Positions 1-8,858 of a stretch of 64,000 nucleotides of DNA are shown here, piece after piece (position 1 is the first letter of the stretch; every line of letters starts with the position of its first letter). The DNA comes from Flavobacterium hercynium (GTDB lineage Bacteria > Bacteroidota > Bacteroidia > Flavobacteriales > Flavobacteriaceae). Made by a program: the position numbers and the translations under genes. The stretch covers positions 1 through 64,000 of the forward strand of contig NZ_MUGW01000011.1 in assembly GCF_002217285.1 (NCBI RefSeq), read 5' to 3'. The notes under the pieces were generated by a model. The model worked only from the letters and a program-made list of their open reading frames with translations, was not told the DNA's origin and ran no database searches.

Positions 1-9
1 TTAAAAAAA

Positions 10-40
10 ATAGCTTTCTAAATAGAAAGCTATTTTTTTT
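10..40. terminator. Bidirectional hairpin terminator
   Basis: Perfect 10-bp inverted repeat (11-20 with 23-32) flanked by A and T runs on both sides. It would terminate the minus-strand dehydrogenase gene and anything converging from the left of the window. Confidence 0.75.
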
Positions 41-63
41 AAAATTTATTATAACGTAAAAAC

Positions 64-140
64 AACTCACAACTCACAACTCACAACTCACAACTCACAA
101 CTCACAACTCACAATTCACAATTCACAATTCACAATTCAC
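64..140. repeat. Heptanucleotide tandem repeat, 11 copies
   Basis: Seven perfect copies of AACTCAC (64-112) are followed by four copies of the variant AATTCAC (113-140). The array ends two bases before the stop codon of the adjacent minus-strand gene and sits between that gene and its terminator. There is no spacer structure, so it is not CRISPR. The block change from one variant to the other points to expansion by slippage. Confidence 0.95.
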
Positions 141-142
141 AA

Positions 143-1345
143 TTATTTCCCGTCTACATAATCCTGTAAATAGCTGAATCGTGGTGTTAATTTTCCGTTC
201 TCTGTGATTTTAGCGCGTTGTAAAATTCCGTCTTTATCACCATTAAAGAAAGCAGGAACCACATGCTCCATAAACATTTCTCCAAAACCTTCACTCGCAT
301 CTTTTGGGATTTCGCATGGTAAATTATCAACTGCCATTACAACAACTGCTGCAGGATGAAAGACATCTACCTCTTTGTCTTCTAATGGAAAGTATCCGTA
401 TAAAGGCTCTTCAATTGTAGAAGAACGCAATGTACAAGCAATTGGCCCGTTTACATCGCACGAAATATCAGCCACAATTTTTAATTTGCAATCGCTTGCA
501 TTTAGCATTTCTCTTGTCAAAATCATGGGTGCTCCGGCAGCATGAAAATGACCAGCAAAATAAATATCAGATACTTTCGTGAATCTTTCAAAATTAGAAA
601 CATAGGCTTCAGGATGTGCAACAAAATCTTTAAAGTCAAGTTCCTGACCATCGATTCGTTTGTTGTATTCTAAAACGTCTAACTGTACGTAAACAGCCTG
701 AGTGTATTTTTTAGTCAAATAATTATCGACTGTAATTTCTTTTATTCTAATGGCATCCAGAATTTCTTTAGCACCACTTCCCACCTTTCCGGTTCCTGTA
801 ATTACAAATTTCAAAGCCGGCATCGTAATACGTTTAAGTTGCGCAATCAAAGCGTCTTTTCCTGAAAGTGTTTCTGCTTTTGGCAATTTAAACAATTCGA
901 ACTTTATTCCGAAAGCACGGATTCCGTTGTACACGCCAACCATTCCGGCATATTTTCCGAAACCAATTAAACGTCGATTCTGATCGTCTACAATCGTTTC
1001 ATGATCGTACAAATCAATATTCTTTTCTAAAATCGCTTTTAGCAATTTCTGATTATAAGGTTGTTTCTTAATCGTATGCGAAAAAAAGAAGTACGCTTTA
1101 TTTGGAATCAAATTATCAACAGGAACTTCTTTTACACCAAATAAGACATCGGCACCTGAAATATCATCTGTAATAGAAATCCCTAAACTTTTATACTGAA
1201 TATCAGAAAAAATACGGATATCGGAACTTTCTACTTCAACAGAGGCGTCTGGATATTGTTGTTTTAATTTTGCGAGCTCATTTGGTGAAAATACGACACG
1301 TCTATCTGGTGGGTTTTTTCTCTCTTTTATAATTCCAAATTTCAT
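143..1345 (-). CDS. Alanine/saccharopine dehydrogenase-like NAD(P) oxidoreductase
   Basis: A 400-residue cytoplasmic enzyme. The N-terminus (GIIKERKNPPDRRVVFSP) is the start typical of the alanine dehydrogenase / transhydrogenase / lysine-forming saccharopine dehydrogenase superfamily. The Rossmann dinucleotide loop reads VITGTGKVGSG near residue 182. This fits an NAD(P)-dependent amino-acid dehydrogenase related to fungal-type saccharopine dehydrogenase. The substrate cannot be read from the sequence, and in Bacteroidota such genes are often annotated only as 'NAD(P)-dependent oxidoreductase'. It appears monocistronic. A -7 box (TATATTTG on the minus strand, 1398-1405) lies about 50 bases upstream, and a 7-bp tandem repeat and a terminator follow directly. 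Confidence 0.85.
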   Translation of the reverse strand: MKFGIIKERKNPPDRRVVFSPNELAKLKQQYPDASVEVESSDIRIFSDIQYKSLGISITDDISGADVLFGVKEVPVDNLIPNKAYFFFSHTIKKQPYNQKLLKAILEKNIDLYDHETIVDDQNRRLIGFGKYAGMVGVYNGIRAFGIKFELFKLPKAETLSGKDALIAQLKRITMPALKFVITGTGKVGSGAKEILDAIRIKEITVDNYLTKKYTQAVYVQLDVLEYNKRIDGQELDFKDFVAHPEAYVSNFERFTKVSDIYFAGHFHAAGAPMILTREMLNASDCKLKIVADISCDVNGPIACTLRSSTIEEPLYGYFPLEDKEVDVFHPAAVVVMAVDNLPCEIPKDASEGFGEMFMEHVVPAFFNGDKDGILQRAKITENGKLTPRFSYLQDYVDGK

Positions 1346-1397
1346 TTATATCAGATTAAGATAATTATTAATATAACTTTTTAAACTCAATTTGTTT

Positions 1398-1405
1398 CAA
1401 ATATA
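1398..1405 (-). promoter_or_regulatory. -7 promoter box of the dehydrogenase gene
   Basis: TATATTTG on the minus strand matches the Bacteroidota -7 consensus TAnnTTTG, 52 bases before the start codon. No clear TTG is seen at the usual 19-base distance. Confidence 0.5.
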
Positions 1406-1564
1406 ACAAAATAAGTTAAATTTTTGTTGTTGTTTTCTCTTTAAAAAGATTTTCATAACTTTAATAGCTGGTGCACAATCTAGTAACAAAAAAAGAAGTT
1501 AAAAATATGTTAAAACCATTATCCGCATATTCGAAAAATGACAAAACAAAAGTATTGAATTCTA

Positions 1565-1572
1565 TATATTTG
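1565..1572 (+). promoter_or_regulatory. -7 promoter box of the serine hydrolase gene
   Basis: TATATTTG matches TAnnTTTG exactly and ends 10 bases before the first ATG at 1583. The leader must therefore be only a few bases long, or translation may start at the second or third in-frame ATG (1586, 1592). No TTG at proper spacing was found. Confidence 0.5.
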
Positions 1573-1582
1573 TTTTTAAAGA

Positions 1583-2788
1583 ATGATGAAAATGAGCTTC
1601 CTTAGAAAAACAAATATACCACAAATACTTTTTTTATCCCTGGTTTTAGCTTCTTGCGGAAAAGATAAAAAAGCAGTAGAAAAAGAAATTGTAACGATCG
1701 AAGATACGTTACCTAAAATGAAGCCGTTAGCTGCTGAAAAAAAAATATCTCAAGCCTATATAAATTCTGTTACAGGCAGAATTAACCATTTTTACACTAA
1801 AAACTGGCCTAATAATACGATGAACGGCAGTTTTTTGGTCGCAAGAAACGGTCAGATTATCTTTGAAAGATACAATGGTTTTGCGAATAAAAATGAAGGC
1901 ACAACCATTACAGCTGATACGCCACTTCATATTGCATCGGTAAGTAAAGTTCTAACCGCATCAGCGATTCTAAAATTAGTAAACGCCGGCAAAATTGAAT
2001 TAGACCAAAAAGTAAATACAATTCTTAAAACTTTTCCTTACGAAGATTGTACGATCAGAATGCTTCTGACACATCGAACCGGAATGCGTAATTATGCTTA
2101 TTTTACAGATCATGATAAAACAGTTTGGGACAGACACGATCAGTTAACGAATAAAGATATTTTAGAACTCCTTGCTACAAAAGATATTGGTTTAGAAACC
2201 AAAACCGGTACACGTTTCAGCTATTGCAATACCAATTATGCTATGCTGGCGCTTATTATCGAAAAAATAACAGGTCTTACTTATAAGGAAGCCATGTCAG
2301 AGATGATTTTCAAACCTCTTGGAATGACACATACTTATGTTTTTGATGATGATAAGGAAAGAAAAAAAATTGTGCCTTCTTATAAAGGTAATGGTGTTGA
2401 AATTGGTTTTGATTATCTGGATAATGTTTACGGTGACAAAAATATATTTTCAACTCCAAGAGATTTATTAAAATTTGATCGCTCAAGAAATTCACCTGAT
2501 TTTTTAAAACCGGAACTTCTTAAACAGGTTTACACCGGTTACAGCAATGAGCGAAAAGGAGAGAAAAATTATGGTCTTGGTATCCGCATGATCAATTGGA
2601 ATTCAGGACAGAATTACTATTTTCATAATGGCTGGTGGCACGGTAACACCTCATCGTACATCACGCTGATGAACGAAGATGTTACGATAATTGCCTTATC
2701 AAACAAAATGACCAGAAAGACTTATGCCGTTCGGAAATTGGCTCCCATTTTCGGCGATTATCCGTTTAATTTCAAGGATGAAGAATAA
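1583..2788 (+). CDS. Beta-lactamase-family serine hydrolase lipoprotein
   Basis: A 401-residue protein with a lipoprotein signal (VLASC, lipid cysteine about residue 25), so it is periplasmic and membrane-anchored. It carries the class C beta-lactamase / DD-peptidase signature: SxxK as SVSK at residues 119-122, a YxN motif as YCN near residue 213, and a late HxG motif as HNG in FHNGWWHG near residue 350. Length and motif spacing fit the family, whose members include esterases, D-peptidases and beta-lactamases. The sequence does not settle which activity this one has. It is a stand-alone gene with three closely spaced possible start ATGs, followed within 25 bases by the promoter of tmRNA. Confidence 0.85.
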   Translation: MMKMSFLRKTNIPQILFLSLVLASCGKDKKAVEKEIVTIEDTLPKMKPLAAEKKISQAYINSVTGRINHFYTKNWPNNTMNGSFLVARNGQIIFERYNGFANKNEGTTITADTPLHIASVSKVLTASAILKLVNAGKIELDQKVNTILKTFPYEDCTIRMLLTHRTGMRNYAYFTDHDKTVWDRHDQLTNKDILELLATKDIGLETKTGTRFSYCNTNYAMLALIIEKITGLTYKEAMSEMIFKPLGMTHTYVFDDDKERKKIVPSYKGNGVEIGFDYLDNVYGDKNIFSTPRDLLKFDRSRNSPDFLKPELLKQVYTGYSNERKGEKNYGLGIRMINWNSGQNYYFHNGWWHGNTSSYITLMNEDVTIIALSNKMTRKTYAVRKLAPIFGDYPFNFKDEE

Positions 2789-2810
2789 TTAAATTTTTAA
2801 GTAAATTTTA

Positions 2811-2842
2811 TTGTTAATCTAACTTCAAAAAGCCTAAATTTG
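2811..2842 (+). promoter_or_regulatory. Promoter of tmRNA
   Basis: TTG at 2811-2813 and TAAATTTG at 2835-2842 match the Bacteroidota -33/-7 pattern with a 21-base spacer. The -7 box ends 13 bases before the mature tmRNA 5' end. Confidence 0.65.
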
Positions 2843-2855
2843 CAAACTCAATTTT

Positions 2856-3249
2856 GGGGTCGACTGGTTTTGACAGCAAGTCGAATTGAAAAGTAAGCAC
2901 GTCGAGCATTGAGACCTTGCTCGTAAATATAAGATCTTACAATTTTACACGGCGAAAATAACTACGCTTTAGCTGCATAATCCGAATTATAGTAAGATTA
3001 AGCCACGTTCCTATCAGATAGGAAAGCTGGATTCTCCTTGAAAGCCTTGGTTTGTGGCGGTCAGTATAGGGGAACCGTAAAAATAAACCTAGATTTCCAT
3101 GAGCTTCGGGTGGAGATTGAAATTAAGAAGATAAGTGTTGAGTGGTTGTTCCTGACCTAGCTTAACATCGAAAATCCAATCAGGAAATAAACGCGTAGAA
3201 AGCTCTTTAGTTGCTTGTTTGGACCCGGGTTCGATTCCCGGCGACTCCA
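2856..3249 (+). ncRNA. ssrA: Transfer-messenger RNA (tmRNA)
   Basis: One-piece tmRNA. The 5' end GGGGTCG pairs with CGACTCC at the 3' end (positions 3242-3248), forming the alanyl acceptor stem. A T-arm (GGTTCGATTCC) lies just before it, and the 3' CCA is not encoded. The tag reading frame lies at 2951-2980 and reads GENNYALAA followed by TAA, with the resume alanine presumably just ahead, as usual for flavobacteria. The RNA rescues stalled ribosomes and tags the nascent chains for proteolysis. A strong terminator follows immediately. Confidence 0.97.
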
Positions 3250-3256
3250 CAAAAAA

Positions 3257-3287
3257 GGGAAGATATTAAAATATCTTCCCTTTTTTT
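3257..3287 (+). terminator. Terminator of tmRNA
   Basis: Ten-base perfect stem GGGAAGATAT with ATATCTTCCC around a TAAA loop, followed by seven T. Confidence 0.9.
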
Positions 3288-3664
3288 ATTTCTAAAAAAA
3301 CTCGCTTATCAAGCCAAATCCTATACAATTTTATCATTCAGAAATTACTTTTTTAGGTATTACTTTAAATTTATTCATTATTAGTCTAAAGAATTATAAT
3401 TATCGTTCATTAACATTATTATTCTGACTTACTAAAGCTTATATAAATAAAAATCATTAAGTTTACAAAACGTAATCACCTTTTTTTCAAATACATAAAC
3501 ACAAATAATCAACAAAACAGAACAATCTTAGGCTATTAAGACGTTAATTCATTAAGTGATTCATTTTAAAAATAGCATATCGTTCCTTGTTTTTTTTAAT
3601 TTATTTTTTCCATCGTCTGAAATCTCAAAGTAAAAATTTAATTTAATTCTAAAAATTTAATAAA
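3288..3664. other. AT-rich intergenic region without recognisable gene
   Basis: About 375 bases, strongly AT-rich, between the tmRNA terminator and the 1000-residue gene. I see no ORF of note, no RNA gene and no good match to TAnnTTTG with a spaced TTG. It presumably holds the promoter of the following two-gene unit, but I cannot place it. Confidence 0.5.
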
Positions 3665-6600
3665 ATGGCAGAATCAATAATTAAAACAGACATTTTTAAA
3701 TTTGTAGCACTCCGACCTCCGGTTTCTATAAACAAAAAAGATCAGGAAACATTTTTTTTTACTGATAAGAGAACTGTTGAGAAAACACCGATTGGAGAAT
3801 TAGTATTAAAGGATGATACGCATATTATATATCTTGTAAGAAAATTTATCAACTCTCATCAACATGAAATTAATAATTCTAAAGAGAGTGCAGCTATTAC
3901 AAAATTAATTGATATAGCATCTTCTTTTAATTCAGCTACTTTCAGTACAGACAAACTAAATCAATTGGTCGAAAGTTCCCTTGGCACTTCTGTTAAATTA
4001 TATTCCGACAATTCTGAAACGAAAAAGTTGCTTGATATGTTCTGGGATCTTTATTATGCCTATTATATTCTATCAAAGAATGAACCTCAGAATTTTGACA
4101 TTGTAACAAAGACTTTAAGAGCATTTCATTTGTTACAAGTACTATATGATTCTCAAATTTCTAATTTTGAAGCTCTGCAAAAAGTATTATCTGCTAAACC
4201 GATTATAAGTAATTTGTTTTCAAATCGCACTAAAACAACATCTAAACCTCAAAACCATAAAGAGGAAGAAAAAAACGACAGTAAATTAAAAGAATACAAT
4301 AAACTTTGGGTTGATATTATAGACACTCACAAAGCTATTGATGAAATAAAAAGCGTACACTATGAAAACAATTCTGAATTAGAAACCAATAACCTTTCTG
4401 TAACCGGAAAAGGAAAAATCACCTATCTCAAAAACAGATTGTCAATAAATGAAAAAAGCTTTGACAACATGAGGGAATCAACCAAAGTGTTTTTAGATAA
4501 TTTCAATACTGTCTCTAAGAATTTTCAAATAACCGAACCTTTGTCGCAACTTCAGATAAAGTTAGATAAACTTTATTCAATAGCCAATAATATAAACGAC
4601 CCTGATTTTATTAAGGGGGCACCACAGGAAGCAAATTCTTTCCCAGGATTTTCTTCCTTAATTGGAAATTTTAAAAACCGCAATAAAGAAATACCAACGG
4701 TTGTATTATTATCTCCAAATAGCATTTTGCCCTCAATAAAGCCGTTGGGAATTGGCGAACTAAAAGTAGTAAAACAGGTTTTAAAAAAATATGAGACAGG
4801 TGAAGTAGCACATATAGAAAATGTTTTACGTGGCGAATATAAAGAACGTAAACACCGCATTTTAGACCGTACTGAAGATATATTTACTTTTTCTACCGAA
4901 ACTGAAGAAGAAAATACAAAAGACACCCAAACAACAGAAAGATTTGAATTAAAAAAGGAAAGTGAAAAAACGATTGAAGAAAAAATGAGTGTAGAAGCGG
5001 GTATTACCGTATCCGGATCTTATGGCATGGTAACATTTGGAGCCTATGGTGATTTTGCTTATAGTACTTCCAGTCAGGAATCTAATAAAACCTCAGCAAA
5101 TTTTGCAAGAGAGGTAATTGATAAATCAGTATCAAGAATACAGAAAAAAACAAAAGAAGAACGCACCACAAAAAAACTCCATGAAGTAGAGGAAATAAAT
5201 ACTCATGGTATCGATAATAAAGACAAGACCGATCATGCAGTAGGTATTTATCGTTGGGTTGATAAATATTATGAAGCCCAGATTTATAATTACGGTAAAC
5301 GTTTAATGTTCGAATTTATAATCCCTGAACCATCTGCTTTTTTTGAATACACCCAGACCCATCAACCTAAAAAAAATATCATCCCTCCTATTGCTCCTTA
5401 TAAATGGAATTTCGATGGTAATGAATGGAAAACAGATGGAAGTCTCATCACGCATAAAGACATTACTGAACATAATTTTCAGAATTATATTCGAGATTAC
5501 AATGTACTTGGCGTAACTACTCCTCCTGTTCCTTACAAAACCGTTTCCACAGCAATTACTAAAGAAGGTATGACTGTTTTAGTAAGGGATGAACAAGAAA
5601 AAGACAGAAAAAAAGAAGGTCCCAGTTTTTCACTAAACAATAAAGAGCTAATTGTACCTGCTGGTTATAAGTGCAACGCAGGAGTTTGGTTTGACGTATC
5701 TGCAATATGGACTGCATTTCCTAAAATGGAACTAACAGTAGGCAATAAAATATTTCGGATTTTAGATCATGACCGACAAATTAATGAAGATGACAGTGCA
5801 TTTGATGAAAGATTTTTAGCTGGAAATAATAGTAACAATGATACTATACCATTTCATACATTTTATCCGGATAGTATCATTCAGGTTTCTGTAAACTGTT
5901 CGGATGTTCTTTCGTATTCTATTAATTTATATGCCCTTGTAGAAAGATTACCGGAAACATACGAGCAATGGCAAATTCTGACTTATGAAAAAATTATGAC
6001 TGCCTACAAAGCCATGCAGCTAGAATATGAGCAAAAAATAGCAGCTCAAGAAGTACAACAAGGCGTTATGATAACCGGTCAAAATCCAAAAATTAACAGA
6101 GAAATTGAAAAGACAGAATTTAAAAAACAATGTATAAAAATACTCATGGATACCGATACAAGTGTCTTTGGTACCTTTGATGCCATGAAAGATCACGGAT
6201 CAAATCCTCCTGATTTCGATATTACTGATGCTTTACAGGAGGGTAAAATTATTCAGTTTTTTGAACAGGCATTTGAATGGGAAAACATCACCTATTTATT
6301 TTATTCGTACTTCTGGTCCAGAAAAAAAGAATGGCTTAGAAAATCTGTACAATATGACAATGATCCTCTTTTTACAAAATTTTTGCAAGCAGGTTCAGCC
6401 AGAGTAGTTATCCCGGTAAGACCTGGATATAATGATGTGGTAACTCACTACATGCAAACTGGAGAAATATGGGGTGAAGATGGCAACCCTCCCCTTATTA
6501 AAAATAAAAATGGTTCACTAAATGATCTTTATATAGCAATTGCTGATGAATTAAGAAATCAAACAGATGATTTAGCAGGAGCCATTGCCGAAGGTACTCC

Positions 6601-6667
6601 TTGGGAAGTAATACTGCCAACCACATTGGTCTATTTACAAAATAACGCTGATCTGCCAACCTATTAA
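3665..6667 (+). CDS. Large 1000-aa protein of unknown function
   Basis: No signal peptide and no membrane segment, so it is probably cytoplasmic or released by a non-Sec route. I cannot assign a named family. Visible regions are: an alpha-helical N-terminal third; a charged Glu/Lys/Thr-rich helical stretch (about 395-450, containing RILDRTEDIF); a Gly/Ser-rich beta-looking segment (about 445-490, GITVSGSYGM); a well-formed block with GIYRWVDKYYEAQIYNYGKR (about 540-560) and EFIIPEPSAF; and a C-terminal domain with FLQAGSARVVIPVRPGYND (about 900-920). These blocks look like conserved family signatures rather than random sequence. The gene is followed after 13 bases by the 385-residue gene and almost certainly co-transcribed. 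No known secretion or phage structural genes are adjacent. Confidence 0.6.
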   Translation: MAESIIKTDIFKFVALRPPVSINKKDQETFFFTDKRTVEKTPIGELVLKDDTHIIYLVRKFINSHQHEINNSKESAAITKLIDIASSFNSATFSTDKLNQLVESSLGTSVKLYSDNSETKKLLDMFWDLYYAYYILSKNEPQNFDIVTKTLRAFHLLQVLYDSQISNFEALQKVLSAKPIISNLFSNRTKTTSKPQNHKEEEKNDSKLKEYNKLWVDIIDTHKAIDEIKSVHYENNSELETNNLSVTGKGKITYLKNRLSINEKSFDNMRESTKVFLDNFNTVSKNFQITEPLSQLQIKLDKLYSIANNINDPDFIKGAPQEANSFPGFSSLIGNFKNRNKEIPTVVLLSPNSILPSIKPLGIGELKVVKQVLKKYETGEVAHIENVLRGEYKERKHRILDRTEDIFTFSTETEEENTKDTQTTERFELKKESEKTIEEKMSVEAGITVSGSYGMVTFGAYGDFAYSTSSQESNKTSANFAREVIDKSVSRIQKKTKEERTTKKLHEVEEINTHGIDNKDKTDHAVGIYRWVDKYYEAQIYNYGKRLMFEFIIPEPSAFFEYTQTHQPKKNIIPPIAPYKWNFDGNEWKTDGSLITHKDITEHNFQNYIRDYNVLGVTTPPVPYKTVSTAITKEGMTVLVRDEQEKDRKKEGPSFSLNNKELIVPAGYKCNAGVWFDVSAIWTAFPKMELTVGNKIFRILDHDRQINEDDSAFDERFLAGNNSNNDTIPFHTFYPDSIIQVSVNCSDVLSYSINLYALVERLPETYEQWQILTYEKIMTAYKAMQLEYEQKIAAQEVQQGVMITGQNPKINREIEKTEFKKQCIKILMDTDTSVFGTFDAMKDHGSNPPDFDITDALQEGKIIQFFEQAFEWENITYLFYSYFWSRKKEWLRKSVQYDNDPLFTKFLQAGSARVVIPVRPGYNDVVTHYMQTGEIWGEDGNPPLIKNKNGSLNDLYIAIADELRNQTDDLAGAIAEGTPWEVILPTTLVYLQNNADLPTY

Positions 6668-6680
6668 TTCCAACTTTGAT

Positions 6681-7838
6681 ATGGGTACTACTATTGATTT
6701 TTTTGAAAATTACTGTCTTGTTCCAAATAGACCTGTAAATAATAAATTTCCCACTCTCGAAGCCCTTCAGGCAGAAATATGGATCAGTACCTATTTCAAA
6801 AATTATTATGAAAAACAGTATGGGAAATCAAATTCATATGTTATAACTGGTCTTAGCTATTTAACTGATGACTACAGAGGAGATATTGCCTTTAAATCTG
6901 TTGAACAATTTAGTAGTAACATTTTTGATGGCATAAAACAATATTCAGAATATTATTTAAGAGGCTTACCTAAAAGCAAAGTATTAAATATTATTCTCAA
7001 ATGGCTTCGATCAGATTTTAGAAATATGTATTCCAATAAAAAAGACTTCTCTAAATTATCCGGAGGTCTTCGAAAACCTGATATGCTGGGCATTCGATTT
7101 GAGCCGAATAAAATTATTTTTGAAATGGTCGAAGTTACAACAGAATCCCAGGCAGCAAAAACTATTATTGAAGACTTAGAGTCAAAAAAGGAAATTCTTG
7201 AAAAAGGAGTAATTCCTTTTATTGAGAATGAAATAAACAGTACTCAAATAAGTACTGGAGAATCAATTGGACCAACTAAAATTGATGTCATTTATTCTAA
7301 GTGGAAACCAGACAAAAACCAACTTATTATTCCTTTACTTTCCAACTTAGGTAGTTCAAAAAATCCTAAATATGAATGGATCTGCTATAAACCAACTTTT
7401 AGATACAACAATGGTAATGGGCAGGATGGATTGATTCTTTATGAGATACACTCAACAGGAAATAACCAAATGGTTCCTAAAAGAGTACTAGAAAAAGTAG
7501 CATTTGAAATTCGAAAATTAATGCGTCAACATACATTTGAATTAACACTTACTCCTTTTCTGAATAACTATTGGAATTCTAACATATCAGATAAACAAGA
7601 ACTTATCATGATAATAGGGGCAGGAATGGGTATAAGTTTAATTATAGTACTTGCCCTATTACTACTTCCTGAAACAGCTGTAGGAGCAACAGCTGCAACG
7701 GTTTACACCGCAACCGAAACTACAGTATTATCTGCTAATACTATAGCAGCAGTTAGTGCTGCATCTGCATTTTTCCCCAGAATGCTCTCAATTGCTGAGC
7801 AAGTAATAAATTCTCTAAAATTATCTCCTGCCTTTTGA
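6681..7838 (+). CDS. 385-aa partner protein with C-terminal membrane segment
   Basis: Second gene of a two-gene unit with the 1000-residue protein (13-base gap). The N-terminal ~300 residues look globular. Around residues 132-155 the pattern KPDMLGI followed by an extended strand and EMVEVTT resembles the core of PD-(D/E)xK nuclease folds (Asp, then Glu-x-x-Glu), but the usual lysine is replaced by threonine, so a catalytic role is doubtful. From about residue 308 a long hydrophobic helix (IMIIGAGMGISLIIVLALLL) is followed by an Ala/Thr-rich, weakly hydrophobic tail, suggesting tail anchoring or membrane insertion. Function unknown. A toxin/effector or defence role is only a guess from the large-plus-small gene arrangement. 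Confidence 0.55.
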   Translation: MGTTIDFFENYCLVPNRPVNNKFPTLEALQAEIWISTYFKNYYEKQYGKSNSYVITGLSYLTDDYRGDIAFKSVEQFSSNIFDGIKQYSEYYLRGLPKSKVLNIILKWLRSDFRNMYSNKKDFSKLSGGLRKPDMLGIRFEPNKIIFEMVEVTTESQAAKTIIEDLESKKEILEKGVIPFIENEINSTQISTGESIGPTKIDVIYSKWKPDKNQLIIPLLSNLGSSKNPKYEWICYKPTFRYNNGNGQDGLILYEIHSTGNNQMVPKRVLEKVAFEIRKLMRQHTFELTLTPFLNNYWNSNISDKQELIMIIGAGMGISLIIVLALLLLPETAVGATAATVYTATETTVLSANTIAAVSAASAFFPRMLSIAEQVINSLKLSPAF

Positions 7839-7922
7839 TTTGAAATTATTTCTTCATTCTCTTTAATTTTAGCAAACTACTTGATTAATAGATAAATAAA
7901 TTTCAAAAAAAGTTAATATCGA

Positions 7923-7952
7923 TTGATAACTCAAAATAAAGTATTATTTTTG
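7923..7952 (+). promoter_or_regulatory. Promoter of the small outer-membrane barrel gene
   Basis: TTG at 7923-7925 and TATTTTTG at 7945-7952, separated by exactly 19 bases, give a textbook Bacteroidota promoter. It leaves a leader of about 210 bases before the ATG at 8173. The rest of 7839-8172 shows no gene. Confidence 0.75.
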
Positions 7953-8172
7953 CGATCGAATTACTTTTACTGGTAATATCACTCCAAAAACAAAGGCGAA
8001 CCACTTCTATTGAATTGCTCTATTCAATTCATATTTGTCTGGATTACAATTTTCTACTTAATAACACCACCTTCCTTACATATTGATATTGAAAGAGCTC
8101 CGATCGAATACAACGGCTAACACAATCGTTGTTTCTTCAAACAATATTATCAACATTATTTATTTTTTTACT

Positions 8173-8703
8173 ATGAAACGAGTATGCGTTTTATTTTTTA
8201 TTTTTAGTTTAAGCATTAATTTTTATGCTCAGGAAATCCCAAAAGTCGAAAAAAATCAGTTTAAGATCAATGTTTTATTTCCCGGATTTGTTTATGAACA
8301 TGGCTTTACAACGAAAAACACACTTCATTCTGAATTTTATTTAGGCTTTGGATATAGCAATAATTCTGAAAAGGGAGAAAATTGGCCATTATTTCCTACC
8401 ATAAGCGAACAATTTCGCCATTATTATAATCTTACTAAAAGAGCTGATAAAGGAAAAAAAACTCGTTATAACTCGGGGAATTTTGTAGCTTTAAATGCTA
8501 CATACTATTTTCCATCTTTTTTAATAAATGAAAATGAATATACTTCATCTTTTCTTTTAGGACCTGTCTGGGGACTTCAACGTACTTACAAAGGAGCCTT
8601 CAATATTGGGTTAAATGGCGGAATTGGTTATAGTATTACGAGTGGTGATAATAAAATTATTCCTATTGCCAACTTTACTTTAGGATGGGTTCTTGGTAAA
8701 TAA
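8173..8703 (+). CDS. Small outer-membrane beta-barrel protein
   Basis: A 176-residue exported protein. I choose the ATG at 8173 rather than the longer frame from 8083, because only this start gives a proper signal peptide (MKRVCVLFFIFSLSINFYAQ). The mature part has alternating hydrophobic strands rich in aromatic residues, and Gly-rich turns (FPGFVYEHGFTTKNTLHSEF; GFGYSNNSE; GLNGGIGYSI), ending in FTLGWVLGK, as in small OmpW/OmpX-like barrels. No enzyme motif is seen. A broken paralogue lies about 0.9 kb downstream beyond the nucleosidase gene. It is convergent with that gene, and the two share a bidirectional terminator. Confidence 0.7.
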   Translation: MKRVCVLFFIFSLSINFYAQEIPKVEKNQFKINVLFPGFVYEHGFTTKNTLHSEFYLGFGYSNNSEKGENWPLFPTISEQFRHYYNLTKRADKGKKTRYNSGNFVALNATYYFPSFLINENEYTSSFLLGPVWGLQRTYKGAFNIGLNGGIGYSITSGDNKIIPIANFTLGWVLGK

Positions 8704-8793
8704 TTTTAATAAAAATGTGCTATTATAAAAAGGTTCAATTCTAATGCCCCCTACCAGCAAACCATGATTTACTTAATTTATAATACTAAAAAG

Positions 8794-8830
8794 ATAGCCT
8801 GAAAACGTAAAGTCGTCAGGCTATTTATTT
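8794..8830. terminator. Bidirectional terminator
   Basis: Stem ATAGCCTGA (8794-8802) with TCAGGCTAT (8816-8824), with A-rich sequence before and T-rich sequence after. It lies between the convergent barrel and nucleosidase genes. Confidence 0.75.
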
Positions 8831-8858
8831 TTGCGCATTTTTCATTATTAAAAGAAAC

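Noticed and set aside
64..140. Possible CRISPR array
   Set aside because: Repeats are 7 bases with no spacers; the 10-bp array at 35,149 likewise has no spacers, and no cas genes are present.
1346..1365. TATATCAGATTAAGA sequence resembling the shared activator element
   Set aside because: It lies downstream of the -7 box in the leader of the dehydrogenase gene, lacks the ACATA end and the partner half-site, and so does not have the regulon architecture.
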